Origin: Hyposmocoma kahamanoa
Lineage: Eukaryota > Arthropoda > Insecta > Lepidoptera > Cosmopterigidae
Length of the DNA stretch: 64,000 nucleotides
Reading direction: 5' to 3'
Assembly: GCF_003589595.1 (NCBI RefSeq)
Contig: NW_020654422.1
Span: forward strand, 2,902,105 to 2,966,104
Part shown: piece after piece, positions 10,823-22,045 of the stretch
Position numbering within the stretch: position 1 is the stretch's first letter
Layout of the letters: each line of letters starts with the position of its first letter
Notes under the pieces: generated by a model
The model's database searches: none
Told to the model about the DNA's origin: nothing
Seen by the model: the letters and a program-made list of their open reading frames with translations, nothing else
Translations under genes and position numbers: made by a program

Positions 10823-11050
10823 TGCCGTGGTAGCCTAATAGTTTAACCGACCGCCTCTCAAGCAGAGGCCGTGAGTTCTACGTACAAAATTTTATTTGAA
10901 GTTTATCAAGAGTTTTTCGGTGAAGGAAAACGTTGTAATGAAACCTGCATGTCGAAGAAAATTTACAACCTTTGGCGGACTTTGGCCTGAACCCTTTCTT
11001 GATAGGACACCCGTGCTCAGCAGTGGTACGTATAAGGGTTGATAATAATA
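10823..11050 (+). repeat. Rep-D copy 1 (tRNA-derived SINE)
   Basis: The head GCCGTGGTAGCCTAATAG and CCGCCTCTCAAGCAGAGGC looks like a tRNA D-arm and anticodon arm. The body has AGTTTTTCGGTGAAGGAAAA. The tail resembles CCGTGCTCAGCAGTGGTACG and ends in TTGATAATAATA. It matches the copies at 32444 and, in reverse, 59858. Confidence 0.7.
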
Positions 11051-11051
11051 T

Positions 11052-11142
11052 AATCGAATCAAAGGATTTTTTTTCTAAGTGTTCGATCTTTGTATTAATA
11101 AAATATAACAAATTAGTGGAGTTTTTTTACAAAAAAATATTA
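11052..11142 (+). repeat. Rep-E tail fragment
   Basis: TTTTTTTTCTAAGTGTTCGA, then TTTGTATTAATAAAATATAA and TAGTGGAG, the 3' part of Rep-E as seen at 11195-11385 and, inverted, at 60197-60262. Confidence 0.65.
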
Positions 11143-11194
11143 CAGCGACATCTTTAGTCAGCTGCGGCAAAAAAACCAAAACAAATGCAATAAG

Positions 11195-11385
11195 TACATA
11201 GAAAAATTCGTAAGGTCCGCTGATTTGTGCCATGGTTTAGTTAGCATGGCGTCTGGCACGATTTGCTAGAAGACGTCGGTGCGAATTCAGCCGGATCGAA
11301 TGATTTTTTTCTAAGTATTCGAACTTTGTATTAATAATTATAAGTAAATAAAAACGAGTAATTTCACAAAAAAAAATATTGTGGT
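11195..11385 (+). repeat. Rep-E copy 1 (tRNA-derived SINE)
   Basis: ACATAGAAAAATTCGTAAGG, then TAGCATGGCGTCTGGCACG, CTAGAAGACGTCGGTGCGAA (B-box-like region) and GCCGGATCGAATGATTTTTT, ending in an A-run. The same order occurs twice at 60278-60640. Confidence 0.75.
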
Positions 11386-11728
11386 GGTCATTGACTTACA
11401 ATTATATGGACGTCGGGTCCGCGCTAAAAAGTGTCCGAACTTATAGGGCGTTAAAATCGTATACAGAGCGTCATTCACGCTTTAGTCTTCGTTTGTTCGA
11501 CTGACAGCGAAGCAAGCAAAATTAGACAGTACTGCGATGACATTACAATTTAAATTCAACGTTTTAGCTTTTTCATATTCCTTTACATGTGACTACGTTT
11601 AAATAGGTTGACTTGGGACATTTTTTTCGTGGTTTTTGTATTACACCCGTCGTCCATTTATTTGTAAGTCAATGGTGGTGGTGAAGCATCCTGATATTCG
11701 ATAAACTTAATTACAGTAATATAACAAT
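11386..11728. other. Interval without recognised feature
   Basis: No coding or repeat signal recognised. Confidence 0.45.
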
Positions 11729-11912
11729 GGTAATAACGCACACAAATCCTGTGTCCCCGTTGCCATGGACAAATACATGGACAACCACAAATTACACTCA
11801 AACGAGAGAAATAAATGTACGCCTTAGAAATATTTCTCTCAGCTCGGAAATCGAACGCGAGACGTCTGTGTGTAGTCCAGGAAGGTAGCTGTTCGGCTAC
11901 GGAGGCAATTAA
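11729..11912 (-). repeat. Rep-B copy 1 (tRNA-derived SINE)
   Basis: Minus-strand copy. In its own orientation it runs from TGCCTCCGTAGCCGAACAGC through a B-box-like stretch, GAGAAATATTT, GTAATTTGTGGTTGTC and CATGGCA to a (TTA)-like end. This copy is diverged at the B box. Confidence 0.8.
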
Positions 11913-12029
11913 GTTAGACAACATAACGTAAATATTAGATATTAGAAAGAAAAAGAAGTTGATGACGAAGACTTCTTCAGGTCTTAATAATAGCCCCCTT
12001 TTCGCAGTTATTCTATCGAGCGTGATCAG

Positions 12030-12175
12030 TAGGGCTGGCACAACAGGGCGCGACTTGAAGAGCGCAGTACAGGAGCGTACAGGATTGCGCGCAGGAAAGC
12101 CTGCACACGCAATCGTGCGCGATTATCTGTTTGCAGATTTTTAAGCTAAAATTCTTTTGCGCGCGACTGCTCGTG
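12030..12175. other. GC-rich segment with internal inverted repeat
   Basis: CG-rich sequence (GCGCGACTTGAAGAGCGC, GATTGCGCGCAGG / CCTGCACACGCAATC) in AT-rich surroundings. It is probably the core of a MITE-like repeat, but I could not place its ends. Confidence 0.4.
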
Positions 12176-12193
12176 TTCGTTTTTCTTTTGTTG

Positions 12194-12440
12194 TAGTAAC
12201 AGTAGAGCACCTTGTGAAAGAGTTCGTCCAGGGAAGTACTGCCACCTTACCTATTTCTGCCGCCAAGCAGTATCAGCATTACTGGTGAAATTACAGGCAT
12301 ATGAGACTTGTCAACTTATGTCTCAGGGTGACGGGCGCAGTGGCAGTGCCCCTGTTATGCACAGGCGTATAGCTTACCATCAGGCGCACGACCTGTTCGT
12401 CCCGTCACTTGAAATTATAAAAACAAAAAACAAATAAAAA
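12194..12440 (+). repeat. Rep-A copy 3
   Basis: Full-length ends (CAGTAGAGCACCTTGTGAA to CGTCCCGTCACTTGAAATTA and an A-rich tail) with two internal deletions, one after the CAAGCAGTA block and one after the GGCAGTGCCCCT block. Confidence 0.88.
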
Positions 12441-12459
12441 CGGAACGGAAGAGTTTCCG

Positions 12460-12610
12460 TGTAAAGGTTAATCGCGAAGGACAAACCGCGTGAAACTGGT
12501 ACGTGTTGCAATCGCGCGGTCTTTCCCTTTCCTAACAACATCTTTACACGCGCGTTCAATCGCGCACGATAGCTGTATAGCGTGCGATAGAGTGTCTTAT
12601 GTATAAAGCC
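12460..12610. other. GC-rich segment, possible MITE core
   Basis: Several CG-rich words (AATCGCGCGGTC, ACACGCGCGTTCAATCGCGC, GTGCGATAG) directly follow the Rep-A copy. No ORF of interest. Function unknown. Confidence 0.3.
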
Positions 12611-12902
12611 TCCTATTGTCAAATTTTCTTCATATTCATCTACAAGTAGTAATCACTATTTGGACGCAGACATAAACAAATAATACTCGTAAATAAATTA
12701 ATCGTTAGATATCCGAAAGTGGATTGCCGAGAATAAATCGTAATCATGTCATTTACGCGATGGCCGAGTTAGATAAAACCGCTGGGTGGTAAATATTTTT
12801 TTTGTATCAGCAATTGTCTATGAAGTACTACACTAGTAACAACGAAATTTTTATAAACAACTGCGTATTCATTGAATTCGTAGAATGAACCTTAATAAAT
12901 AC

Positions 12903-13745
12903 ATATTGGAAATGAATTAATTTTTTGGAACCTCAATGGCGTATATTTGTTTTTTTTTTCGAAGAAACCAACGCTTCGGGTTTTTTACTGCTGACTTATT
13001 GCCATTGCTGATTGAGCTGGTAAAGTCATCAAGCAGTTGTGTCTAATATGTTAATATTTGCGTTAGCAAACTATCCTATTTTTCACTTTACTTTTTTTAA
13101 CTTATATTTTTCATTCTTTACAAAATTTATTAATTTTATATCTATTAAATACGTATGTAGTGTAATTTATACTACAAACGTATGCATTAAATTTAATATT
13201 ATTAATTAAGAGGAAATTAGAATTTAATAATAATAACGCACACATTCATAGTCTCGCACTAGGAAAACCTACATCGCGGGTGCCATGGACATACACGTAG
13301 ACAACCATAAATTTACACCCGAACTTAATAAATGTAGGCCATACAAATATTTTCTTGGTCCACGAACGAACCCGGGACCTCTGCGTGGCAGTATAGCATG
13401 GTAACCTTTCGGCCACGGAGCCAGTTAACTAGTAGTACTGCAGCCTACGTGTGCTTGGGATTTTTCATTAAAAGAAATAATGGATCCAAAACTGCTAGTC
13501 TAGAGAAACCATTTTTCCTGCAGAAATTAGAATGTTTTTAAATTTCAATGATCTCTCGCAACGTCCTGGGTAGAAAACGGACTTCTTTTAAAAGGACGTG
13601 GGGTTTGTCAAACTTAATAAATTCAATGTGTAGGTTTATCCATGATGTTCGCATATTGCAGACTTCTTTATGGGACTGTTCATCAGCTTTATGTTCTTTG
13701 GTAGAAATGCTTCGCTTCGTTTGTCTAAAGTACGAGAGGCCCCAC
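12903..13745 (-). mobile_element. PLE-A copy 2, old, split by a SINE
   Basis: The same architecture as PLE-A copy 1, heavily mutated. On the minus strand it starts in the GIY-YIG region (TCGTACTTTAGACAAACGAAG corresponds to YIGQTK), runs through the C-terminal coding piece (13440-13700) and continues after 13225 into the 3' region, ending near 12905. A Rep-B SINE (13226-13430) has inserted into it. The coding part is full of shifts. A 73-codon plus-strand frame here (13548-13769) is only a shadow. Confidence 0.8.
13226..13430 (-). repeat. Rep-B copy 2, inserted in PLE-A copy 2
   Basis: Complete minus-strand SINE. In its own orientation it reads CTCCGTGGCCGAAAGGTTAC, B-box GGTCCCGGGTTCGTTCG, GTGTAAATTTATGGTTGTC, then CCATGGCACCCGCGATGTAG and GTGTGCGTTATTATTATT. 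It interrupts PLE-A copy 2, so it is younger than that copy. Confidence 0.88.
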
Positions 13746-14272
13746 TCGACAACCGTACTAAATATATAGTTTAGACAACGTGTTTTAGCTTAGTAATTAT
13801 AGCTCACGAACCTCAAATTTTGTGTGCTATTACTTGATATGATAACGTATTCCGAACTAAATATATAATTATAACCTACATAGCTTAAAATGATGTGTGT
13901 TATTACCCGAGATATGTATGAACAAAATTTATTTACCTAAACTTGACATAGAGTTGATAATATCTCCCTTTGAAATCCATGAATTATTGTATGGTATTTT
14001 GTTCTACATTTTTAAAGTGTAACATGCAATTACTTTACCGCCATAGTAGTGTATTTAAAAGAAAAATATTAATTGAAAGTGAAGATAGCTATTTGATTCT
14101 CATTGAAATTGTCTAGTAGTATTGGCATAAGATTGTATGTGTCGTTCCCAAGGTTGAGGGACTGGTGGCTTGTAATAGTTAGTACTTGTAAAAAGTTGTT
14201 AAGCTTTTAACAAGCTCCAGCTCCTTCAAAAAACGTAATACATCTTAAATTACTAAGAACCTTAGGTGCGGT
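13746..14272. other. AT-rich interval, nothing assigned
   Basis: No coding or repeat signal recognised. Confidence 0.45.
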
Positions 14273-14275
14273 TTT

Positions 14276-15157
14276 AGAATAGAATAGAATAGAATATATT
14301 TATTTGCCAGAATACAGTATATTACAGATCTTGATTTTGAATAGGTACAGTGTACTCAACCTGCAAGCAGGTGTGCAAATATTATAAAATTTAAACAGGT
14401 CTCTATTATTACTACATACTTTAAAAACTTATTAAAAATATGTCAATTTATATTAATGACCATTACTTGTAGCACAATCTAAATATTGCTTATTACTATA
14501 AAAGCAATGTGTCAAAAGCCATTTTGTCAATTGTGATTTAAATTTAGGTCCTTGTAGTAACTTAATATCCCATGGTAAATGATTAAATATTTGTATAGAC
14601 ATGTTGAACGAGTTATTCTCATATATTCCTTTATGGCAGCGAGGTTTAAATAATTGGTGCATAATTTTACGTCTTGTTTGTCTTTGAGTGATTTGACCGT
14701 GCGTTTTATAATGTTGAGGGTGATTCTTTACGAATATACATATATCCTTAATGTACATGCATGGCAAAGGCAGTATGTTTAAGTTTTGGAACAAAGGTTT
14801 ACAACTATCATTTGACCACGCTCCGCAGATCGCCCGAATACACTTCTTCTGCACCTTGAAGGCTTTTTCTAGAGCTACTGAGTTGCCCCATAATACGATA
14901 CCGTAACTAAGCACAGATGAAACGTAGCCGTGATAGGCCGTTAGTGCAGCTTCCTGAGAGACGGTTTGCCTTAACCTTCGGAGAGCGTAAACAAATCTAT
15001 TTAGTTTTGCACATATTTGATCGATATGTTCCTTCCAATTTAGATGCTTATCGATGGTCAGCCCGAGAAATTTAAATGCGTCTACATTGTCCAAAGTAAC
15101 CGAATTATATTGAATTTGTATTGGAATGGGATTTGAGTTGTATGATTGATTTATAAA
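14276..15157 (-). pseudogene. LINE reverse transcriptase C-terminus with AGAAT tail
   Basis: The minus-strand frame is open from about 15157 to the stop at 14453, roughly 235 codons. It shows the region after the RT palm: FKFLGLTIDKHLNWKEHI, AALTAYHGYVSSVLSYGI then VLWG, FKVQKKCIRAICG, and near the end FNHLPWDIK. These are standard C-terminal motifs of Jockey-superfamily LINEs. The catalytic FADD box and endonuclease are absent (5' truncation). The 3' UTR runs to 14276 and ends in a pentanucleotide run (AGAAT on the plus strand). The frame has no stops, so the copy is relatively young. The same family is represented at 39303-40885. Confidence 0.88.
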
Positions 15158-15595
15158 TACGTGACTTTATTTTATTTATCATATAAAAATGTTTTTCGGA
15201 ATTTATTTTGATTTATTAATTTAGAACTCCTTACTAAGCAACTAACGTTAGTTTTTAAATATTAGCGCGAATATAAAAAAAGATAGAAATAAACAACTTA
15301 GGTAAGGTAGCCGTATTTTTTAAAGGTGAAGAAAAGGGATTTTCGACTATTTAATTTGTCATTTGCAATCAGAACATCAAAACTTGTTGAATTATGATAC
15401 AAACTGTTGCCACACCTCCAGTATTTACTAGATTTGGCCCCATTTGACTTTTTTATGTTACTTTTTTACCAATTTGCATCAAATGAGGAAATGATATCTG
15501 ACACAGAGGGTTATTTTTCAGTTTGTCGAAAAATATTTTTTGATGGGTTGAAGAAGTTGAGATACCTCTGGTCAAGGTAAATAGAGTTAAAAGGA
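15158..15595. other. Interval without recognised feature
   Basis: No coding or repeat signal recognised. Confidence 0.45.
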
Positions 15596-15874
15596 GTAGC
15601 AGCAGTAGAGCTTCTTGTGAAAGAGTTCGCCCAGGAAAGTACTGCCACCTTAGCAATGTTAGCATCACTGCGTTCCGGTTTTGAAGGGTAAGTGTGCTGG
15701 TGAAATTACAAGTACATGGGACTTGTCAACTTTTGTCTTAGGGTGACGGGTGCAGTGGCAGTGCCCTTCAGATCTTTGCGATTTCAAGGTCTGAGTGGCA
15801 CTGCAACTGTTATGGATAGCTTACCATCAGGCGCACGAGTTGTTCGTCCCGTTACTTGTTATTATAAAAAAAAA
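15596..15874 (+). repeat. Rep-A copy 4, near full length
   Basis: Runs from GTAGCAGCAGTAGAGCTTCT to TTGTTCGTCCCGTTACTTGT, ATTATA and nine A's. A short deletion removes the CTATTTCTGCCGCC block. Confidence 0.92.
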
Positions 15875-17194
15875 GTCAATACAATATGAAATAATGTCAT
15901 CGGTGCAGCTATTCGGATGCGAATGGATCTTGTTCAGTTAATATGACGCTAGTTTTCAATAGACCCTAAGGTTTAATTTACATTAACAGAGCGGAAGCAA
16001 ATTTTGTGACTAAATTTTACATGGTATATATTATGAAGATTTCATAGTGTTTATATTATGTAGGTAAGTGTGAGTTTTGACGACTGCGATTCTCAAGTAG
16101 TAATCGAGACATAAGGTCCTTCCATTGCTTTTTTGTTCCGTATCCGTCACAGGTTAACGGCTATGTCGTCATATGTGCGAGTGTGACAATATTATATCAA
16201 CTAACACTACATATTGTATGCCACATACCTCCCTTCTCCTGCCTCTCACATATGTAACACGTCGGTGGTTATCTAGTCGACATCTTAGCCAGAACGTAAC
16301 CGAGCACATAGCAGACTCCGTTATATCACCAATAGCCGCAGCTAATGCAAGAGCAACCTGAATGGATGGCGCAATTAATGTATCTACCAAATGGTGCTGC
16401 ATTTCTAATTGGAAATAGATGCATTTGTACTAGGAAACTATTTTAGATATTCCGATTGTACCTTTGTCAATGTTTCGTTAATAATGCAAAGAAGAAGAAT
16501 CGTGTTTTTGGACAAAATTTGGTGTTATGTTTACTCTATAGCATACACTTAGTTTGTAGTGTGCAGCTTGCACACGAAAAGAGAATTATTAGAGCGACAA
16601 AAAGTAATGTAACTCCTTCTAACGTGGCAACTTCGTATAACTAAAACGGGATGAATGTTATTTTAATTTAAGTGAAATAAACTGTTTTTTCTTCTTCTTA
16701 TTAGTTTAAAGACAGAGCGGACAGCGAACGAGCGTAAGTGGAATTGAGAATATTGTCTAGTTCGAATTTTTATTATTATTATTATTATTGTTCATTACAT
16801 GTAAATTAGTCGTACGTTGACATAGTTGTATTATCATGTTTTTAAATTAATTTATTAAATGTTATCAATAATTTCAACAGATATAATTATTAATATTCGA
16901 TGTTTATCGTGACGGTGGTGTAGTTCAATTGGATTATGTTGAAATTGTGGATTTTTGGATTATGTTTGTGTTGTATATTTACGTGTACGTCAGTGTGGTA
17001 GCTTCAAAAGATTGTTTTTGTCCAAGAAAAATATCTCCGAAATTAATTTCCAACTGGTCCCGTAGGTGTTATGATTTATGACATCCAATAATACCTAACC
17101 GAGTTTGGAACGCGCCCTTGCCTTGTTTACCCGACCTTAATGTAGAGATTCTCATTTTAGATCTTTTGGAAAATTCATTTTCATATCGGTTTTC

Positions 17195-17419
17195 GTGTGT
17201 TTTTTTTTGTTGTACTTTATAAATTTTTACTTTGATATAATGGTGAAAAACTTATTTCGTTTATCTAGCAGGTTTCCAAAAGCTAGTTACTTCTGGAAGC
17301 CTGGGGTTAAAGAGGCTTCAGTTCGCCTCGTTGAATCGTCCGGTGACCAGAAAGCTGGCAGCTACTTCCGCCAAATAATAAGTTTCGCTATCCAAAGAGG
17401 AACGTTACCCGCCTACTAA
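17195..17419 (+). other. Weak coding-like frame, possible old retroelement scrap
   Basis: A 74-codon frame. From the internal Met at 17240 it reads MVKNLFRLSSRFP, then VRLVESSGDQKAGSYFRQI and SFAIQRGTLPAY. The ending (SFAIQRG) faintly recalls C-terminal tails of some retroelement polyproteins, but I cannot name the family. It stops at the (GATA)n run before the N gap, so the 3' part may be missing from the assembly. It may be chance. Confidence 0.2.
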
Positions 17420-17440
17420 ATAGATAGATAGATAGATAGA
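17420..17440 (+). repeat. (GATA)n microsatellite
   Basis: Five tandem TAGA/GATA units, 17 bp before the N gap. Confidence 0.9.
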
Positions 17441-17457
17441 ATACGTTTACTGACTTT

Positions 17458-17467
17458 NNNNNNNNNN
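17458..17467. other. Assembly gap (10 N)
   Basis: Ten consecutive N's. The true length is unknown; the neighbouring microsatellite is a plausible cause. Confidence 0.98.
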
Positions 17468-17626
17468 TATATATCTGCCGAGTAAAATATTGGTCTAATT
17501 GAAGTGAGTGACACTCAATATTGAATATGACTAATTATATATAAATAATTCAAGCAGTTAATTATATCAAAAACTAAAAGCCTAAAATATATAGTTTTGA
17601 AGGTTAAAACATTGACGACCTCCGTG

Positions 17627-17850
17627 ATCGAGTGGCTTGCTCACCGGTTTTCATAGTGTCGCCATCTCGGAGGTCTCGGATTCGATCTCCGGCCGGGTCA
17701 ATGTAGAAAATTAACTTTTCTAACTTTAACTGGGTCTGGGTGTTTGTGATAACGTCTTTGTTTCCAATTTCCATAAAACAAGTGTTTTAGTTACAAACTT
17801 TGGGATCCAAGCAACGTATGTTATGTTGTCTAATATTTATTATTAAAAAA
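17627..17850 (+). repeat. Rep-F copy 1 (tRNA-derived SINE)
   Basis: ACGACCTCCGTGATCGAGTGG (A-box region), CTCGGATTCGATCTCCGG (B-box), then the non-tRNA body with TGGGTCTGGGTGTTTGTG and ATGTTGTCTAATATT and an A-rich end. A second copy is at 61884-62082. From memory this is a widespread lepidopteran SINE type. Confidence 0.85.
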
Positions 17851-18054
17851 ACTACTTTACATAACCATTTTTCATATGGGGTAATTGAGAAATATTACCA
17901 GCCTTCTAGTTGCAAAATCCATAAGCTCAACTGTCGGAAAAATCATTCGTCTATATTATTTTAACTCACTGAGTGTTTAGCGTATGTTATTTCTGTTTGA
18001 TTATCTATTTGTAGTCGTTTGTTCCGTATAAATATGTTTTTTAGTGCCAAAAAC
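17851..18054. other. Interval without recognised feature
   Basis: AT-rich, nothing seen. Confidence 0.4.
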
Positions 18055-18220
18055 TCCCTGCACGTCGGGGAAGGTAATTTATTATTGAAGGTTAATAACT
18101 ATTCGTTACGTGTGCAATCCCCAACTCGCAACATGGTGCATTATGGCCTAAACCCTCCCCTTACAATAGGTCCATGTTTCGGTCGAGATACGTATATGAG
18201 TTGATAATGACGATGATGGT
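18055..18220 (+). repeat. Rep-D body and tail, diverged
   Basis: TCGGGGAAGGTAATTTATTA, then ATGGTGCATTATGGCCTAAA and a tail TTGATAATGACGATGATGG, parallel to the 3' half of the Rep-D copies at 10823 and 32444. Confidence 0.5.
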
Positions 18221-19095
18221 GGCAAATACCGACGGGTTCACGACAAAATCTTAACTCACGTAATAAATAAAAACATCCACTTTTGCTAGCAAGAGAATCT
18301 AAAATGGACAATAAATATGAAATTATTTAACAGAATAAAGTTTTGATGTTAGCCACAAAATCGCCAATGCTTACTATTCGTCCAAAACAAATCAAATTAA
18401 CCAGTCGACCCACTATGTTGTGGTATTTAGGGATCCGATCAAAAGTTGTTATTTTAGTAAAATACTTGGAATAGTTCCCTTTGTAAACAATATTTAATCA
18501 AGTTCTAATATTGCATTGTTATTAATCTGGTTTTACCTTAATATAAAATTACATATTGACATCAAAATGATGACATATAAATGTATAAGTTTGTATAAGT
18601 TCCTAAAATAATATATTAATAAGTTGAAATAAAACGGCATAGATGATAAAGTCGCGTAATGACGCAGTGTCTCATCTATACTTGTAGATGTATACTTTGG
18701 TCACAGTATGACAGTAATAACTACCGTAACTGAAATCAATGTCATCTTGAATTTTATCACTGAACCTTTTAAAGGTTATTTCTTAATGTTCCGTCGGATT
18801 TGGCCTCTGATAGTCTTGATCACGTCACCGGACAAAAGGGACACAGAAGGATGTTAATAAGCTAAGCAGTTCAGATACGTTCCACAAATCGCCACTAAAA
18901 ATCCCCACTGGTGGGATCCTAAAATTTTATTCCACAAAACCCCACTAACGTAGGACTTGCTACGCTTGCTAACGTGGAAAGAAATGGATTTGTGGAGCAC
19001 ACCGCTGAAAGGGCGTGTTATACAAGATAACTAAAAGTATTGATATTATGGTAAGACCAAAATTATATTATATAAAAGGAAATTAACATTTATAA

Positions 19096-19180
19096 ATTGG
19101 TTCTGGTCTGGATGTTCTTGGTATCGCTTCAGATTGAATTTCACTGCTCTGGTATTTACAGTACAAATTTCTTAAAATGG
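19096..19180 (+). repeat. Rep-C middle and tail fragment
   Basis: TTGGTTCTGGTCTGGATGTT, then GCTCTGGTATTTACAGTA, matching the other Rep-C copies. The tRNA-like head is absent. Confidence 0.65.
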
Positions 19181-19599
19181 TAATGAAAATTGGAGCGTTG
19201 ACAGCGGTAGTGCGACAACGAACCGATCTGAAAGATGTCCGAAGCTCAATTAAGGTGATTGGAATACCTATTCGTAAATATTATTAACTTAAATTAACGT
19301 GAAATCAGAGTTATAAAGCTGGATAAACAAAAAGTAAAAAAGACAAGTACCAGAAAGTTTATACCCAAAGGCGTTAAGTCACATTATATTTTATATTTAT
19401 CTCTCAACCTTCCATAAATTATATATTCCTTTGATAAAAATCACATAGCCTGTACGTTATAACATTACAGGCTTTTTAATTTTTATATTTATAAATTGAA
19501 AAGTTTGGATGTTACTCACATTCAAAATTTCTTAGGAAAGTATTTTAATACACACTGATGCATATTGTGTTACATATTTTATGAATCATAAAATTTGCA

Positions 19600-19637
19600 G
19601 TAAATACAATAACAACAACAATTGTTATTGTATTTAC
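19600..19637. repeat. Perfect 16-nt palindrome
   Basis: GTAAATACAATAACAA and its exact complement separated by 6 nt. AT-rich, with no associated element recognised. Confidence 0.85.
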
Positions 19638-20589
19638 CGTACCTTGTGAGTTTTATTTATTTCTAAAAATCAAGAACCAGTTACGCGGTCATCGATTTTC
19701 ATCACCTGAAGAGGCTAGCGAAGAGTATGAAAAATATGTTTCAGAAATTGTCACGAATGAGTGGCATAAATGTTTTCAAAATTGGTTCATTCGTACGAAA
19801 AAGTGCATTAAACTTAACGGGTAGTATTTTGAGAAACAATAAATTCATTTCTGACCATTTATAGTATTTTTTTATTATTCATTCTGGAAACTTATAGTGC
19901 GCCACACGTATTACGAATTCTCTGTATCCACCTACGTACAATTTCAGTGATATTGCAGTAATAACAATAACAAAATCATTGAAACTTTATGAATTACAAC
20001 TTTTACTCATAAAACAACATCACTTATATTATTAAACTAAGTAAAATTTGGCCACGTCTACAATATCATGCTCACAGACTACATGATCGTGCTAAACATG
20101 TAGGTAGACAAATTTAAGAGCAAATTACTACTCAAATGATTGCTCTTTTGAAGCATTGAACTGTCCTAAGGCATAGAAAGTATTCATAACTTTCTAAATT
20201 GCTTAATAATAAAGTCAAAGACAAAAGCTAATTTCAAATTAGCCTCAGTTCCATTAAATTAATAAAAGCCAATGTTGACTGAGAACGCCTTTTACAAAAA
20301 ATTCAATTACGATCGTAAAAATGGATATAAAAATATAATATAAAGAGAATTTGTAAAAACGTAAAGAAACCTGTACAATAATCGTAATTAATGTATTTAT
20401 TATTGAAGTAATGTATTCGGTAATTAATTTATTCAAAAAGACTAAAAATTATTAACATTTTTACTGAAAATAAAAGTAAAGTTGTAAGGGAAATCAGTTC
20501 TGACTGTAGTTCATCTGCTTACGATTGTATATTAAGCGCAAACCTGTAAATAATTTAAAATTATTATTTTCATATTAGTTGGCAGCGGT

Positions 20590-20700
20590 AGATCTCCGCG
20601 GTCTGCACGAAAGAACTGGAGGGAAATCGCACAAGACAGGGCGCGCTGACGCCAACACGCCATGGAAGCCAAGCCCCATAATGGGTCACTCAGCCCGCGG
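20590..20700 (+). pseudogene. RTE LINE C-terminal scrap
   Basis: The plus-strand frame gives RKNWREIAQDRAR, a stop, then RQHAMEAK. This is the closing motif of lepidopteran RTE-type endonuclease-reverse transcriptases (consensus like NWxxxAQDRxxWRxxxEA). The conserved Trp is the stop codon here. Only about 35 codons survive. A Rep-A copy follows within 10 bp. Confidence 0.65.
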
Positions 20701-20708
20701 AGTAAGTA

Positions 20709-20888
20709 AATAGTGGAGCTCCTTGTGAAAGTACTACCACCTTATTTATTTCTGCTCCCACGCGGTACTGCGGTTTACTACGCTTTGGTTTTGGAGGGCA
20801 AGGATGCTGTTGAAATTACATGGAACTTTCAACTTATGCCCCTCAGATTTCGATTTGAAGTTCTGAGCAGCACTGCAACTGGTATGAA
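20709..20888 (+). repeat. Rep-A copy 5a, 5' part
   Basis: TGGAGCTCCTTGTGAAAGTA to CTGAGCAGCACTGCAACTGG, with an internal deletion of about 65 bp. Confidence 0.8.
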
Positions 20889-21093
20889 TTATTATAGATA
20901 TTTTATTCATCTTGAAATCTATGCTACGTAAACATTCACTAGTATCATATGATTCAAATCTTCGCTGGGATAACCAGAGAATTGATAGAGTATGTGAAAC
21001 TTTGAAATGTATAACTTTGCTGGGTATTCATTTCTGCTGTCTTGGTTCTCCACTTGACAGCATAAATGAATAAGGAGCTCAATATCCAATATA

Positions 21094-21264
21094 CAGGCAC
21101 ATGAAACTTGTCAACTACTGTCTCAGAGTGAGGGGCGCAGTGGGAGTGCTCAGATCTTTGCGATTTAAGGCTATGAGTGGCACAGCAACTGCTATGGACA
21201 GGCGTGTAGCTTACCATCAAGCGGACAACTTGTTCGTCCCGATACTTGGTATTATAAAAAAAAA
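21094..21264 (+). repeat. Rep-A copy 5b, 3' part
   Basis: CAGGCACATGAAACTTGTCA to TTGTTCGTCCCGATACTTGG and a nine-A tail. It lies 205 bp after copy 5a and overlaps it in content, so it is a second, 5'-truncated insertion rather than the rest of 5a. Confidence 0.88.
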
Positions 21265-22045
21265 TCCATCCTATATCCTATTAGGAATGCAAATTCAACA
21301 ACTCTTCCAAAAAAAACTCTTCCAGTGGCTTCTGAATAACAAAATCACATACGGAAATACAAAAATACAAACGCGTATTTAATAATTTTGTCTTTTGTAG
21401 CATTTATTTTGTTCTTAAGTATATTTTATATTTTAAGTAAGAATTGGAACTTTTAATTCTAATTGTTATTTGAGAATGGGTATTACTAGCTGGTACAGGT
21501 TGTTTCGACTGTTATAGTAGGCACCGCCGCAGATGCTCATTATTATGGACCACGGACTGGGTCGAAACAGTCGACTAAAATACGTGAGTTACACGTCTGT
21601 TTAGTTAATAAATAATAATACCATAGAAGAAACATATATACTACTAACGAGCAAGGCAGCGATCATCAGTACAAACTGTGTCCTCGACTCGACCTTTCGG
21701 ATTTGTACTTTTACAAGAAAACGATTCTTAAACAAATTCCCAAGACGAGCAAAAGTTTTCACACTCCACTGGCGTTAATTAACGAACTATGACAAAGGAA
21801 ACAACCAGGTGTTCCGTTCCAAGGTTCTCATTAAGGCGACTTCTCTCCTTACGTTTAATGAACAAAATGACTTTTGTTTTCTCAAGACATCATAGCAAAA
21901 TTTTAATTAGCTTATCGTTGGACTTTGAGCGTTTCCGTGAAATGTATTGGAAATTAATGTGTAATTCGCCTTTGTCTGCTGCTTACTAGCAAATGGTGAA
22001 TAGTAAATACTTAATGTTATTTATACAAAGATTGAACACAAGATA
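21265..22045. other. Interval without recognised feature
   Basis: No coding or repeat signal recognised. Confidence 0.45.

Larger units (their letters stand above)
15875..17626. other. AT-rich interval with microsatellites and assembly gap
   Basis: Contains a (TTA)n run at 16766-16789, a (GATA)n run at 17420-17440 and ten N's at 17458-17467. Apart from the weak frame at 17195-17419, I see nothing assignable. Confidence 0.5.
18221..20585. other. Largely unassigned AT-rich interval
   Basis: It contains the Rep-C scrap (19096), a palindrome (19600) and, at about 18880-19015, a loose inverted repeat (CCACAAATC ... GATTTGTGG with CCCCACTAACG / CTAACGTGG) that may be a small MITE. No convincing coding frame. 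Confidence 0.4.

Noticed and set aside
13548..13769. 73-codon plus-strand ORF as a gene
   Set aside because: It is antisense to the GIY-YIG coding region of PLE-A copy 2.
20254..20436. 60-codon hydrophobic minus-strand ORF as a membrane protein
   Set aside because: AT-rich codons give Ile/Phe/Leu runs by chance; no context supports it.
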